In this document: one piece after another, positions 33,485 to 45,715 of the stretch
Layout: every line of letters begins with the position of its first letter
How positions within the stretch are numbered: position 1 is the first letter of the stretch
DNA from: Atriophallophorus winterbourni
Lineage: Eukaryota > Platyhelminthes > Trematoda > Plagiorchiida > Microphallidae
Length of the DNA: 64,000 nucleotides
Assembly: GCA_013407085.1 (NCBI GenBank)
Contig: JACCGJ010020523.1
Location: forward strand, 1-64,000
Direction: 5' to 3'
Translations under genes and position numbers: made by a program
The notes under the pieces: model-generated
What the model was told of the DNA's origin: nothing
Database searches by the model: none
Seen by the model: only the letters and a program-made list of their open reading frames with translations

Positions 33485-33900
33485 TCAGTAGATACAATTC
33501 TATATGACAGAATAATATCGCGTCGTATCCTCCTTTGGGTAGAGTCTCATAGACCCAGACGTAGCAATCAATCGGTGTACGTAACATTGCGAAAACCTAT
33601 CGCTGACTGTTGCTTTGTACAAGATTTTATCAAAGAGAGCAATATGTTTCGCTTCTAGTCTATTCGCCAACACAATACATACATGCGGGACTCTAATTTT
33701 GATAACGGGGGATTTAAAACATCCCTGGCTATACAACCAGGTGGATCATCATTCACCACGTTCGTGGATTTACTGATATGAGAGATTCCGACCAACCGTA
33801 TACCTTCTCCATAATATCGACAATAGGTCCTACCGTGGTGGAGAATATTCTTCCTAAACCGATAACCGGAATAAGGGATCATGTTTTAATACATTTGGAT
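33485..33900 (-). pseudogene. CR1-like RT C-terminal relic, left outlier of the tandem array
   Basis: Nucleotide match to 41785-41995 of the array unit (shared ATAGACCCAGACGT and AAAGAGAGCAATAT blocks). The minus strand keeps an IALFDKILYKAT box. It belongs to the diverged left unit and is separated from the rest of it by about 1 kb of unrelated sequence. Confidence 0.65.
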
Positions 33901-34955
33901 AACGTTTGTAACGCTAAGCGCGAAAGCGACTGAACAAAATAGGTCAGAAAACTGATCTACTGCGCTCTTATCGCCGCTTTACAATGTACTAAAAACGGGA
34001 TTACTCTGATTCGGATAAACGTTGGCTATCTCTACTGGAGCATGTTGGATCTATGCTAGAGGAACTCTAAATATTCAGTCTAAAGTAAGCTTCTCAAAAT
34101 AAAAAAAATTAATCAACGAAACAGGACTTGAAATTGAATGAAAATGATGGCCAGAACATGAGAGTTTAATGAGGTATCAAACACAGCAGATCCATGGGTA
34201 CAATTTACTCGACTGTGAAACGCAGTTATCCCATGGATTCGAGATGACGAACAATCTTTTCAAACGCATTTAATTCCTAAGCTGCACCAAAATCAGAAGA
34301 TTTTATAGAGATTCATTCATTCGAGGACCATTATTAAAATAGGTGTTTATGCCCTGAAATCTACGTTTGCTTTCACTGAATCCGTTAAATAGAACGCTGA
34401 TCATTAGCAGAGTTTAATGTTTGAATTTTCGGGGCTAAATTTACTGGTCTATTTTGGAATACACTATTCATATTCATAGCGGACTTTGAGTAAAGTAATG
34501 ATTTCACCGACGGTGGTAGTGCAGAATTTACGAAAAATTAAATGTAAATAAATATTCTTGACCCGACCTAATAACTCCAATGCTGATCAAATCCTGTCAT
34601 GCGCAAGTGTCTGACCAATATCTGACGTTTCTTCTTATCTCAAAAATTGCACGTCGGAATCAGAAGCTATTTCAGTAAATACAAATTTAGAAAATAAGGC
34701 AACATTTTGACAAAAACGGACATATGTCGGTTGTTAAAATATAGCTTTCCCAAAATTGAATCTTACCTAACACATTTCCTAACAACTTTGAGATTAAACG
34801 AGTGTTGTAGATTAACTCGTTTGTATTTATGCATGTTACCTTGATATTTTCGCAGCCATGTAGGTAGTCAATCGTAATTTAATTTTCATTAGGCTATATA
34901 AACATAGTATTTTTGGAAAATATACGAATGGACACGTGACTTCCATATCATTTGT
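33900..34955. other. Unassigned sequence inside the diverged left unit
   Basis: About 1 kb with no match to the array units and no recognisable coding sequence. It may be an insertion, or sequence lost from the amplified units. Confidence 0.45.
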
Positions 34956-34959
34956 TACA

Positions 34960-37050
34960 TCTGAGTTTATATAAATGATCTATTTTCGAACAAATCGTTT
35001 ATGAATAACAGAAAGAGGAACGGGCCTAGCACTCTTCCTTGTGGTACTCCGCTGGTGGTTTTGAACTTTCGGATAGCACCCCGTTTACTTTAACTTGGGC
35101 TTGACGATTTGACAGGTGGTGGCACTTCAATGAAAGGAGTGGTTCACTTATTCCTAAACGTATCCGTTTTTGAGGAATCTGTCAAAATCGTCAGAAATGT
35201 CTAATTAACAGACGTGAATGGGAGAACCTCTATCCAACTCCTTCGTCTATTCGTTCAACGCTATGAGAAGATTCGTTGAACATGAGCGATGAGATCGAAA
35301 TCCATGCTGAGCTGTCGAAAACAAATTAAGCAAATCAAATTATGCAACGATTCTTTCCGAGAATATACGTTCCATGAACTTACCAATAACAGGTAATAGT
35401 GTGACGGGACGATAATTTGCAGCGTCAGATCGGCAGCCTCTTTGAAGATAGGTGTAATCACGCCGGACTTCCAATTCTTCGGTACCACATTCTGAACGGA
35501 AATGCCGCAGGCATTTTTATTTGTTGCCTGTGTATTTTGCTTCGTTAACTGCCAATTCATTGAACTTAAAAGCTTGACGACTCTATGAGAGCTGACCCTG
35601 ATTCTGCATCCAACTGTGAACAAACTTACGCAGTCATGGTGCCCCATTTATTTTTTTTACATTTAAACATGCACTTGTACATATATTTCGATTCAGTGGG
35701 TGAAGTAAAGTTAATTGCATTTTTAACCGTAAAACGTGAATTGTTTAAGATGCGTTGAGAAAACCACGATGGGCCTCTTTTCGCTTATTTGATTCGCTGT
35801 AATCTGGTGTATCTTGAGGATAAAAGGATGAAGCAATGCACATACAGACCTGTGTATAACGATTGGAGGTGTATCGTAAGACACTCACTGTATCCATGAG
35901 AATTCCGTAGACGAATGATTTTAACTTTCCATCTACTTTCACCACGCAACCGAAGATATTGAAGTATTAGGACGACGTTTTAAACTGTGTTGCGAATTTC
36001 TGCTTGTCGTTGTTCGTATACCTTGTCTGCAGATCATTCCAGAGAGCTTAACATTCGAACCATCCCTAAGATAAATGTCATGTATCATCTCATAAATTTC
36101 ACACTTGGAAAGTCAGAAGCAGAAAGTTACCAATAAACTGCTATAAATGAATGTATTCCAAATTAATCCCATAATAAAAACTAATATAATTTCAACAATA
36201 GTTAAAGCACCTTGTTGTATGCTATTCTTTAAAACCCATATATTAATTACGCAAGAAATTTGATGAAAAGCTGAAATTATTTTCATTATTCTAGCAGTGG
36301 GTCTTAGTCTCTATTTCAGCGTGATACTTAACAGGTTTATCAATTAAAACGCAGGAAGTTACAAACAACTTATATCAACTGTCGGTATTGATCGCTAAAT
36401 CGGATGGTACACTTGCATTATCGTGTGAAATTTGCTTTTATCATAAAAGTTGCGGTAGTTTTGTAAGGTGCACAGTTTGTAGAGATCGATGTGGCGAACT
36501 TTGTGCACTCGGCTATAGATAGTTCGTGAAATGTGTGCAGTTGTTCGTGGTTCTAGCTCAGATGTGAAGCAATTGTGTGAACCGATAACAAAGTGTGTTA
36601 GTCATCTCATGTGTCTTGGATACACAATTTTGATTTAAAAAAGCAACGGTTTATTTTATATTGTTCACTGTCCAGCAGTATGATGCACACCGAGATAGGA
36701 GTTACAGCAATCAAAGCGATGTGCAGTCGTGAATTTAGTCACGACGTTTGCATACTCTTTCAGTGAGCGTCATTCTGTAAAAAAAATCGAAATGTGCCGT
36801 TCACCTTGCTCAAAATTATTGTTTCCTCAATGTCGATTATCATGCATGTAAGTATAACATCACTAATTACACCGAGTTATGGTTCAAGGATGTCATATCT
36901 CCCTGTTCTGAAATTACACCTACTACCTCGTATCTCATATAGCCACTGACAAACAATTCTATGTCAGTGCTGCATGTCTGCCCCATCAATTTTTAGATAT
37001 TAACTAAAGCAACTTTTGAGGGACCGGAAAATCATTTTTCGTGAAATCTC
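34960..37050. repeat. Array unit 0 (partial, most ancestral copy)
   Basis: Collinear with 42210-44338 of unit 1. It keeps a 21-bp stretch (about 35023-35043) that units 1-4 have all lost. On the minus strand this stretch restores the SGVPQGRVLGPFLF box of CR1 RT. It ends at the target site of the RTE insertion (37051-37061). Confidence 0.85.
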
Positions 37051-37061
37051 AGCAGACGGAG
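37051..37061. repeat. Target site duplication, left copy
   Basis: AGCAGACGGAG, repeated at 40413-40423. Uninterrupted units have the single sequence at this place (for example 44339-44349), so the empty site is visible in the same window. Confidence 0.9.
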
Positions 37062-37065
37062 TGGC

Positions 37066-38409
37066 TTACTTGACGTAATCCCTTGAGTTCCTGGAGGAAC
37101 ATAGGGCCTCGGCAACTTGTCTCCACTCTGGTCTGTCCATAGCAGCCTGTTTGATGTCGTTCCAGTTAAGTCCACACTTGCGGATTTTCTCTTCACACGA
37201 GCGCTTCCAAGATAGCCTTGGGCGTGCGACCCGTCTCTTCCCGATTGGGTTCCATACCAGAGCATGACGCGTGATGTCATCATAAGGTTTCCGCAAGGTG
37301 TGCCCAACCCATCTGCACTTTCTTCTACTGATCTGCTGGGCGATCGGGTCCTCAGCCGCAATCTGCCACAGGTCTTGATTCCTTATCTTTTCTGGCCATT
37401 TTACCCCAATAATTCGACGAAGGCAATTATTGTGGAATGATTGCAAGCGGCCAGATGACTTTGCTGTCTTTGGCCAGGTTTCCGATCCATAGCGTAGCAC
37501 GGATTTGACGTTGCTTCTGAATATACGGAGTTTCGTGCGTTTTGATAGAACCTTCGACTCCCAAATGGGTTTCAAAGCTATGAACGCGTATCTTGCTTTG
37601 CCGATTCTGGCGACTATGTCTTCGTCCGTGCCACCACTTATTGAAACAATGCTGCCGAGGTAGACGAATTGCGTGACGTCTTTGACTGCTTTACCATTGA
37701 TGGTGATTGATGGGTGCTCATCAGTTAGCACACGGAGGACTTCTGTTTTTTCGGTATTCACGCGTAGTCCTGCATATGAAGCAAAGTGTGCTAGTCTATC
37801 GGTCTTTCTCTGAAGACGTTGGGGGTCACGTGATATCAAGCAGACATCATCAGCGTATTCCAGATCCTCCAAATGGTCGGATTCCTTCCAATCGATACCA
37901 TTCCTCTCACTTTTACTGTCTGTTTCATTATCCAGTCTATTACCAACAGAAAAATCATTGGGGACAACAGGCATCCCTGGCGGACGCCAGTCTCAACTGC
38001 AAATGGATCGGTCAGTCTTCCGTTGTGAATTACCTGACAGGAGGCACCTTCATACAGCTGCTTTATGAGGTCCATGTACAGCGGTGGGACCCCATAGTGT
38101 GGCAAAAGCTTCCCATATGAATTCGCGGTCCACACTGTCGAAGGCTTTTTCAAAATCTATGAAGTTGAGGCAAAGAGGCGATTGCCATTCAATGCTTTGT
38201 TCAATTATTATGCGGAGGGTCGAAATTTGGTCGATACCAGACTTTTGTTTTCTGAAGCCTGATTGCTCTGGCCGTAACGCTTGGTGGATAGCGTCGCGCA
38301 AACGCATAAGGATGATGCGTATAAGTAATTTACTAGGGACTGAGAGCACCATGATACCTCGCCAGTTTTTGCATAGCCTCAGATCCCCTTTTTTAGGAAG
38401 TTTGACCAA
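37066..38409 (-). pseudogene. RTE reverse transcriptase, copy 1 (frameshifted)
   Basis: Three overlapping frames give the whole RT: VKLPKKGD and WRGI, GFRKQKSGIDQI, FIDFEKAFDSVDRE (first Asp), a frameshift near 38110 (extra T compared with copy 2), GVRQGCLLSP, a second break near 37915, then LEYADDVCLI (YADD), KTEVL, FVYLGSIVS, the thumb and the RTE C-terminal box ending DRPEWRQVAEALC. The frame closes at 37066. Catalytic residues are intact; the frameshifts inactivate it. Confidence 0.9.
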
Positions 38410-38562
38410 ATGACCTCTCTTCCAATCATTTTGGGACCCGTCTTTCTTACCAGATTTTCTGCAGCAGAGGAAGTAACATATCAGCCGAGGTGTCTAAATC
38501 AGCCTTCAGAGCTTCCGGTGGAATCCCATCTGGACCTGGTGCTTTGCCATTCTTTAGCGATT

Positions 38563-38892
38563 TTAAGGCAAAAAGGATTTCATTTCGACCGGGGGGTCGG
38601 TGTTTACGTCTAGCAAATTTGCTGCAGGTGGGATGTCAGTGACTGAAGTAGGTGCTGGTCGATTTAGGAGTTCCTTGAAATGCTCCATCCATCGCTTTCC
38701 TCGCACCGATTCCTGACTGATTAGGTTACCTTCACCGTCCTTTATTATTTTGCCGTAAGGTATTTTCCTTCCTGATAAGGTTCTGGTAATGTTGTAGACG
38801 GTGTTCAGGTTTCTCTTTTCTGCTGCATTTTCCGCCTCGGTTGCCAGCATTTCATAGAACCGCCTCTTGTCACTTCTGGCACTTCGTTTCAC
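38563..38892 (-). pseudogene. RTE endonuclease-RT linker, copy 1
   Basis: Encodes the region between nuclease and RT, with an RRFYEMLATEAENAAEKRN helix and KRWMEHFKELLNRP, the conserved box just before RTE reverse transcriptases. It is frame-broken on both sides. Confidence 0.85.
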
Positions 38893-39054
38893 GTCTTTAT
38901 TTAGGGAGCCGTATTGTTTGATCAGTTGGTTTTTCTGCTTGGTGTCCTTACACCGGAGGATCTGTTGTTTCAGCTGCCTTCTCGAGTTGATCAGTGTCCA
39001 AGTCTCACTCGAGATCCACTCTTTGTCTTTCTTTACCCGTCTGCCAATTACGTG

Positions 39055-40104
39055 CTAACAAGTGTCTTGCCAACAGTCTTTCAGAGCGGTCCAGTGTTCA
39101 TTTATTGGGAGCTCAGGGGTTAAGTTGTTGAGCGATTCGAATCTGTTTTTCAGTGAGATTGAGAAAATTTCTCTTGTACGCTCTTCCCTTAGTTTCTGCG
39201 TGTGGTACTTTACACTAGGCCGACTGCTGGTTTCGCAGAAAGCTCTCAACTTGATTCTAATTTTGGCCATTAGAAGGTAGTGGTCTGAAGCAACATCCGC
39301 ACCTCGCATTACGCGTGTATCAAGAAGACTATGTCTCCATTTTCGTGAAATCGATAGGTGATCGATTTGATTGGCAGTAACACCATCAGGTGATGTCCAG
39401 GTGGCCTTGTGGATTTTTCGGTGTTGAAAGATGCTGCCTCCGATGACCAGATCGTTGAGCGCGCAAAAGTCTGCGAAAAGTTCACCGTTCTCATTCATTT
39501 CACCTAGGGCATGCGTACCCATCACAGATTCTCTCCCTGTGTTGTCTGGACCCAATTTCGCGTTCATGTCACCCATCAAATTCTTGATATCTCGCTTGGG
39601 TGTCTTGTCTAGGACAGACTGCAGACGCACGTAAAATTCTTCTTTCGACTTAAGGCTAGCATTGTTTGTGCGCGCATAACATTGAATTACCGTCACATTT
39701 CTCCCCTTGGAGTTGAATCTGGCTGTGATTATCCGTGAGTCAACGGGTTCCCATCCAACGAGAGCGCCTGCAGCTATTGGGGAGAACATAATGGCGACGC
39801 CTTCCGAATGACTATGGTTCTCATCTTCATGACCTGAGTAAATAATCCGTTCCCCGGATGTCAAAATCAGCATGCCAGATCCATTCCATCTACTTTCACA
39901 TATTCCCAGCAGTTGTATACCATACTTTTGCATTTCTTTCGCGACCTGTGCAGCCTTTCCGGTCTCATACATCGTACGGACGTTCCATGTGGCAATCTTA
40001 GTTGTTGCTTTCATCGACAGAAGATTCATCTGCTGACTGGCTTCCGGTGGGCTTTCACCAGTCTGCTTCATTTTTAACTCAGATGAGGTTTCTTCTCGAT
40101 TCAA
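39055..40104 (-). pseudogene. RTE endonuclease domain, copy 1
   Basis: A 349-residue open segment. Near residue 40 it starts the endonuclease with TWNVRTMYETGKAAQ (catalytic Asn). It then has CESRWNGSG (catalytic Glu), VIQCYARTNNA, LMGDMNAKLG (GD-N), the loop with QIDHLSISRKWR, and SDHYLLMAKI (SDH) near residue 275. All catalytic residues of the APE-type nuclease are present, so the domain itself looks intact. The frame stops at 39055 before the linker to the RT. The neighbouring piece continues in another frame. Confidence 0.9.
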
Positions 40105-40412
40105 GCATGGAGATCCTACTTTGATATGACATGTTGCTTTGGTTTCAGTAGCGGTTTGAGGTTTTTACAGAGTGGGGTTGCTGACCCCGCGTCTAACCCT
40201 CCTCCTTTTGCAGACGGGCTTGGGACCGTCCTCGGCGGAGTATTGTGATTGTGTAATCCGCAGGAAGCGGAGGTTTGGAGTCAGGGTTTACATCCCCCAG
40301 ATGGACTGCCCTCCCAGGCTGACGAGCTCCATCTACCCGAAGCGAACTGGTTTTGAGGCGCCAGTCACCCGCCTTCGCCCCTTCTTCTGTCAGTAGAAGC
40401 AGTTCCGCCACG

Positions 40413-40423
40413 AGCAGACGGAG
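40413..40423. repeat. Target site duplication, right copy
   Basis: AGCAGACGGAG, partner of 37051-37061. Confidence 0.9.
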
Positions 40424-40429
40424 TAATGC

Positions 40430-41580
40430 GTCGCAACTACGAACTGCCTAACAGAATCCCGTGACATTTGAAACGCTTGATCTTATATACTGCATTCCCT
40501 GTCTCTCCACCCTGGCAAGAAGGTATTGATTCCAAATTTACAGTTTCATTTCACAACTCCTCAAAGTTTACTGAGGCGTCAAGCAAGGGTGCCTACTTTC
40601 CTTCACGCTGTTCGGAACTATCGTTGTTTTACTGATGACGGGTTTAGAGTCAAAAACCCATCAAAACTCCTCTTGAAAATCTGCTGAGTTTACAACATAA
40701 TCTGGTAGATTGTTCCAAGTAAAGCAAACTCGCACGGCAAAAAATGTCGTATGCAGTTGAGTAGTGAGTGAGGTACAGTTAGAATAAATGTGTGAGCTCT
40801 TGTCTTATACGAGCCCCATAGATTAAACAAGCATTGTAGAGGGTGATTTGCGGTATTCGAAATGTTGTAAACCAAAATCAAATCGCCCTGAATACGACGA
40901 CGAGGATACTCGAATAAATTCAGGGTTTTGATTCGCTCGTTGTATGGTTTCCGGCTGAGTCCGGTGACAAGTTTCGTAGCTCGATGATATATTCTTTGCA
41001 AAGTCGCAACATCTTTTTAAGCCATGATGACCATGCTTGAACTGCACATTTCATCGTTGGCCTTATGTACGTATTTATAATGCAGCGATTTGTCTGTTTT
41101 GAAAACCTACCGAAAATTCTCTTCAGGAGTGACAATTTCTTTGATGTTTTACGATAGACGGAGTTTCGGTGGCTTGACATCCCTAGGGTGTTGCTTATTA
41201 GCACACCCAATTCCTTTTGTTTTATGGTCCACGAGAGGCTGTGTGTAACAAGAAAATACTGGAACTCCTCATATTTTCAAAGGTTAAACATATGACACTT
41301 TTGAAAATTGAAAAATAGGCGATAGTTTATGGACCAAACCTGGAGATTGTCCAGATCGTTCCAAAGCAGTTCGCAGTCTTCCGGCCCATTTATCCTCGAC
41401 CACACATTTATATCGTTCGCGAACAGTACGATCTTACATTTGATAAGAGCCGGTATGTCACTGGCACAAACTGCGAAGAGAATTGGTCCGAGGACGGATT
41501 CCTGAGGAACTCCACTTGTCACGGCTACCGATTTCGATAAGGCACCGTCCACAGTGACTTGATGGTGTACACTACGTGCT
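40430..41580 (-). pseudogene. CR1 relic B in unit 1 (RT C-terminal half and 3' end)
   Basis: Minus-strand frames in order: VTSGVPQESVLGPILF, VLFANDINVW (FADD changed to FAND), a thumb piece with LLKRIFGRFSKQT and P-MKCAVQAW, then QRIYHRATKLVTGL, LNLFEYPRRR and a C-terminal tail. The loss of the second catalytic Asp and the separating stops and frameshifts show it is dead. It is closely related to the 16-17 kb element in domain order. Confidence 0.85.
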
Positions 41581-41784
41581 TACTAAAGGATTTCATTCTT
41601 ATCAGCAATACTGAGTACTTTCAATTTATTGAGCATCCATCGAATCCAAAAGACAAAGGAAAAGTATTCAGTTTTAGTTCGTGTCTGATGTGCAATTGGG
41701 TACAATATTTTATAATGTACCGCCACTTTTGTCTTCACGGATAGCTTGACTTTGTCTCGGATGTTAGCAATTATATGAATCGGA

Positions 41785-43240
41785 ATAATTTAGCGCGGTA
41801 TCCACTTTTCGATTAAGTCACATAGACCCAGACATCGCAATCTTTCAGTGTATAAAAAATCGCGAGGTCCTATTACTAAATTTGCTGTTCGGTGATAGAT
41901 TTTAATAAAGAGAGCAATATCTTCTCGGAACCAAGAAGCACTGACTTCTACGGCATACTCCATCGTATGGCGACCGTAGACGTTCTTTATCATTAGTAAA
42001 GTTATCAGCGAGAATCTTCCAAATATTCTTCGAAAGATACTTATCTATCGATACTCCAAGAACTATCTACAACGAGCTCTATGTCAATTTCTCAGTTTCT
42101 AATAGATATGTCCAAGGAACATGTTTACCAATGCGGAGCATCTGGCTTTTCCGTACGTTGAATCTCATACCATTCATGGCTGCCCAATTTGACACGTTGT
42201 CCAAATCTATTTGCAGTTTCTCACAATCATGTGCAGAAATAATTTGCGTCCATATTTTCATATCATCTGCGAACAGGCTCATTTTGGATTAAATGACGGG
42301 GGTAAATCGTTTATGTATAATAGAAAGAGAAAGGAGACTCCGCTGGTGGTTTTGAACTTTCGGATAGCACCCCGTTTACTTTAACTTGGGCTTGGCGATT
42401 TGACAGGTGGTGGCATTTCAATGAAAGGAGTGGTTCACTTATTCCTAAACGTATTCGTTTTTGAGGAATCTGTCAAAATCTTCAGAAATGTCTAATTAAC
42501 AGACGTGAATGGGAGAACTCTATCCAACTCCTTCGTCTATTCGTTCAACGCTATGAGATGATTCGTTGAACATGAGCGATGAGATCGAAATCCATGCTGA
42601 GCTGTCGAAAACAAATTAAGCAAAACAAATTATGCAACGATTCTTTCCGAGACTATACGTTCCATGAACTTACCAATAACAGGTAATAGTGTGACGGGAC
42701 GATAATTTGCAGCGTCAGATCGGCAGCCTCTTTGAAGATAGGTGTAATCACGCCGGACTTCCAATTCTTCGGTACCACATTTTGAACGGAAATGCCGCAG
42801 GCATTTTTATTTATTGCCGGTGTATTTTGCTTCGTTAACTGCCAATTCATTAAACTTAAAAGCTTGACGACTCTATGAGAGCTGACCCTGATTCTGCATC
42901 CAACTGTGAACAAACTTACGCAGTCATGGTGCCCCATTTATTTTATTTACATTTAAACATGCACTTGTACATATATTTCGATTCAGTGGGTGAAGTAAAG
43001 TTAATTGCATTTTTAACCGTAAAACGTGAATTGTTTAAGATGCGTTGAGCATACCACGATGGGCCTCTTTTCGCTTATTTGATTCGCTGTAATCTGGTGT
43101 ATCTTGAGGATAAAAGGATGAAGCAATGCACATACAGACCAGTGTATAACGATTGGAGGTGTATCGTAAGACACTCACTGTATCCATGAGAATTCCGTAG
43201 ACGAATGATTTTAACTTTCCATCTACTTTCACCACGCAAC
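41785..43240 (-). pseudogene. CR1 relic A in unit 1 (RT, and probably part of the endonuclease)
   Basis: Minus strand, from right: an open frame 43235-43035 conserved in most units (possibly a decayed endonuclease piece), then VVPKNWKSGVITPIFKE (RT start, 42850-42730), a decayed GVPQG region with a 21-bp deletion (near 42340), SLFADDMKIW (FADD, near 42270), NVRKSQMLRIG, and a C-terminal piece with FREDIALFIKIYHRTA. It is an older CR1 copy placed head to tail behind relic B. Confidence 0.75.
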
Positions 43241-43669
43241 CGAAGATATTGAAGTATTAGGACGACGTTTTAAACTGTGTTGCGAATTTCTGCTTGTCGT
43301 TGTTCGTATACCTTGTCTGCAGATCATTCCAGAGAGCTTAACATTCGAACCGTCCTTAAGTTAACTGTCATGTATCATCTCATAAATTTCACACTTGGAA
43401 AGTCAGAAGCAGAAAGTTACCAATAAACTGCTATAACCGAATGTATTCCAAATTAATCCCATAATAAAAACTAATATAATTTCAACAATATTTTAAGCAC
43501 CTTGTTGAATGCTATTCTTTAAAACCCATATATTAATTACGCAAGAAATTTGATGAAAATCTGAAATTATTTTCATTATTCTAGCAGTGGGTCTTAGTCT
43601 CCATTTCAGCGTGATACTTAACAGGTTTATCGATTAAAACGCAGGAAGTTACAAACAACTTATAACAAC

Positions 43670-43815
43670 TGTCGGTATTGATCGCTACATCGGATGGTAG
43701 ACTTGCATTATCGTGTGAAATTTGCTTTTATCATAAAAGTTGCGGTAGTTTTGTAAGGTGCACAGTTTGTAGAGATCGATGTGGCGAACTTTGTGCACTC
43801 GGCTATAGATAGTTC
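43670..43815 (+). pseudogene. Cysteine-rich ORF1-like fragment in unit 1
   Basis: On the plus strand, opposite to the CR1 relics of the unit, a frame reads ALSCEICFYHKSCGSFVRC-TVCRDRCGELC before a stop. The C-x2-C...VRC-x2-C...C-x3-C spacing resembles the PHD-like finger of CR1 ORF1 at 23.3 kb. It is conserved at the same place in units 0, 1, 2 and 4 and damaged in unit 3. No start codon or continuation is certain. Confidence 0.45.
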
Positions 43816-44349
43816 GTGAAATGTGTGCAGTTGTTCGTGGTTCTAGCTCAGATGTGAAGCAATTGTGTGAACCGTTAACAAAGTGTGTTAGTCATCTCAT
43901 GTGTCTTGGATACACAATTTTTATTTTAAAAAGCAACGGTTTGTTTTATATTGTTCACTGTTCAGCAGTATGATGCACACAGAGGCAGGAGTTACTGCAA
44001 TCAAAGCGATGTGCAGTCGTGAATTTAGTCGCGACCTTTGCATACTCTTTCAGTGAGCGTCATTCTGTAAAAAAATCGAAATGTGCCGTTCACCTTGCTC
44101 AAAATTATTGTCTCCTCAAAGTCGATTATCATGCATGTAAGTATAACATCACTAATTACACCGAGATATGGTTCAAGGATGTCATATCTTCAGTTCTGAA
44201 ATTACACCTACAACCTCGTATCTCATATAGCCACTGACAAACAATTCTGTGTCAGTGCTGCATGTCTGTCTCATCAATTTTTAGATATTAACTGAAGCAA
44301 CTTTTAAGGGACCGGAAAATCATTTTTCGACAAATCTCAGCAGACGGAG

Positions 44350-45500
44350 TAATGGGTCGCAACTACGAACTGCCTAACAGAATCCCGTGATATTTGAAAC
44401 GGTTGATCTTATATACTACAATCCCTGTCTCTCCACCCTGGCATGAAGTTATTAATTCCAAATTTACAGTTTCATTTCACAACTCCTCAAAGTTTACTGA
44501 GGCGTCAAGCAAAGGTGCCTGCTTTCCTTCACGCTGTTCGGAACTATCGTTGTTCTACTGATGACGGGTTTAGAGTCAAAAACCCGTCAAGACTCCTCTT
44601 GAAAATCTGCTGAGTTTACAACATAATCTGGTAGATTGTTCCAAGTAAAGCAAACTCGCACGGCAAAAAATGTCGTATGCAGTTGAGTAGTGAGTGAGGT
44701 ACAGTTAGAATAAATGTGTAAGCTCTTGTCTTATACGAGCCCCATAGATTAAACAAGCATTGTAGAGGGTGATTTGCGGTATTCGAAATGTTGTAAAACA
44801 AAATCAAATCGCCCTGAATACGACGACGAGGATACTCGAATAAATTCAGGGTTTTGATTCGCTCGTTGTATGGTTTCCGGCTGAGTCCGGTGACAAGTTT
44901 CGTAGCTCGATGATATATTCTTTGCAAAGTCGCAACATCTTTTTAAGCCATGATGACCATGCTTGAACTGCATATTTCATCGTTGGCCTTATGTACGTAT
45001 TTATAATGCAGCGATTTGTCTGTTTTGAGAACCTACCGAAAATTCTCTTTAGGAGTGACAATTTCTTTGATGTTTTACGATAGACGGAGTTTCGGTGGCT
45101 TGACATCCCTAGGGTGTTGCTTATTAGCACACCCAATTCCTTTTGTTTTATGGTCCACGAGAGGCTGTGTGTAACAAGAAAATACTGGAACTCCTCATAT
45201 TTTCAAAGGTTAAACATATGACACTTTTGAAAATTTGAAAAATAGGCGATAGTTTATGGACCAAACCTGGAGATTGTCCAGATCGTTCCAAAGCAGTTCG
45301 CAGTCTTCCGGCCTATTTATCCTCGACCACACATTTATATCGTTCGCGAACAGTACGATCTTACATTTGATAAGAGCCGGTATGTCACTGGCACAAACTG
45401 CGAAGAGAATTGGTCCGAGGACGGATTCCTGAGGAACTCCACTTGTCACGGCTACCGATTTGATAAGGCACCGTCCACAGTGACTTGATGGTGTACACCA
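44350..45500 (-). pseudogene. CR1 relic B in unit 2
   Basis: Same pieces and breaks as in unit 1 (SGVPQES, FAND, QRIYHRATK). A further frameshift lies after KFSKVSYV near 45210. Confidence 0.85.
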
Positions 45501-45715
45501 CGTGCTTACTAAAGGATTTCATTCTTATCAGCCATACTGAGTACTTTCAATTTATTGAGCATCCATCGAATCCAAAAGTCGAAGGAAAAGTATTCAGTTT
45601 CAGTTCGTGTCTGATATGCAATTGGGTACAATATTTTATAATGTACCGCCACTTTTGTCTTCACGGATAGCTTGACTTTGTCTCGGATGTTAGCAATTAT
45701 ATAAATCGGATTAAT

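Larger units (their letters stand above)
37062..40412 (-). mobile_element. SR2/RTE-clade non-LTR retrotransposon, near full length, copy 1
   Basis: A 3.35-kb element on the minus strand between 11-bp target duplications. The 5' end is at 40412, with ~300 bp of leader. One long reading region codes an apurinic-type endonuclease and an RTE-clade reverse transcriptase, with only ~5 bp of 3' UTR after the RT stop. There is no poly(A), as is common in RTE elements. Schistosoma SR2 is the best-known flatworm member of this clade. The coding region is broken in several places, so the copy is not autonomous now. Confidence 0.9.
40413..44338. repeat. Array unit 1 (3.9 kb)
   Basis: First full unit, starting at the right target duplication of the RTE insertion. 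Internal order from left: CR1 relic B on the minus strand, CR1 relic A on the minus strand, a conserved ~0.3-kb segment with a minus-strand open frame (43035-43235), and a ~1-kb part with a plus-strand cysteine-rich piece. Units 2-4 are collinear and appear only a few percent different. Periods are 3926, 3928 and about 3900 bp. Confidence 0.93.

Noticed and set aside
40635..40680. CTGATGA followed by a CGGGTTT/AAACCCG hairpin, repeated in every array unit
   Set aside because: It looks like a hammerhead start, but no GAAA box follows the hairpin and no stem I can be formed; it lies in the 3' part of CR1 relic B.
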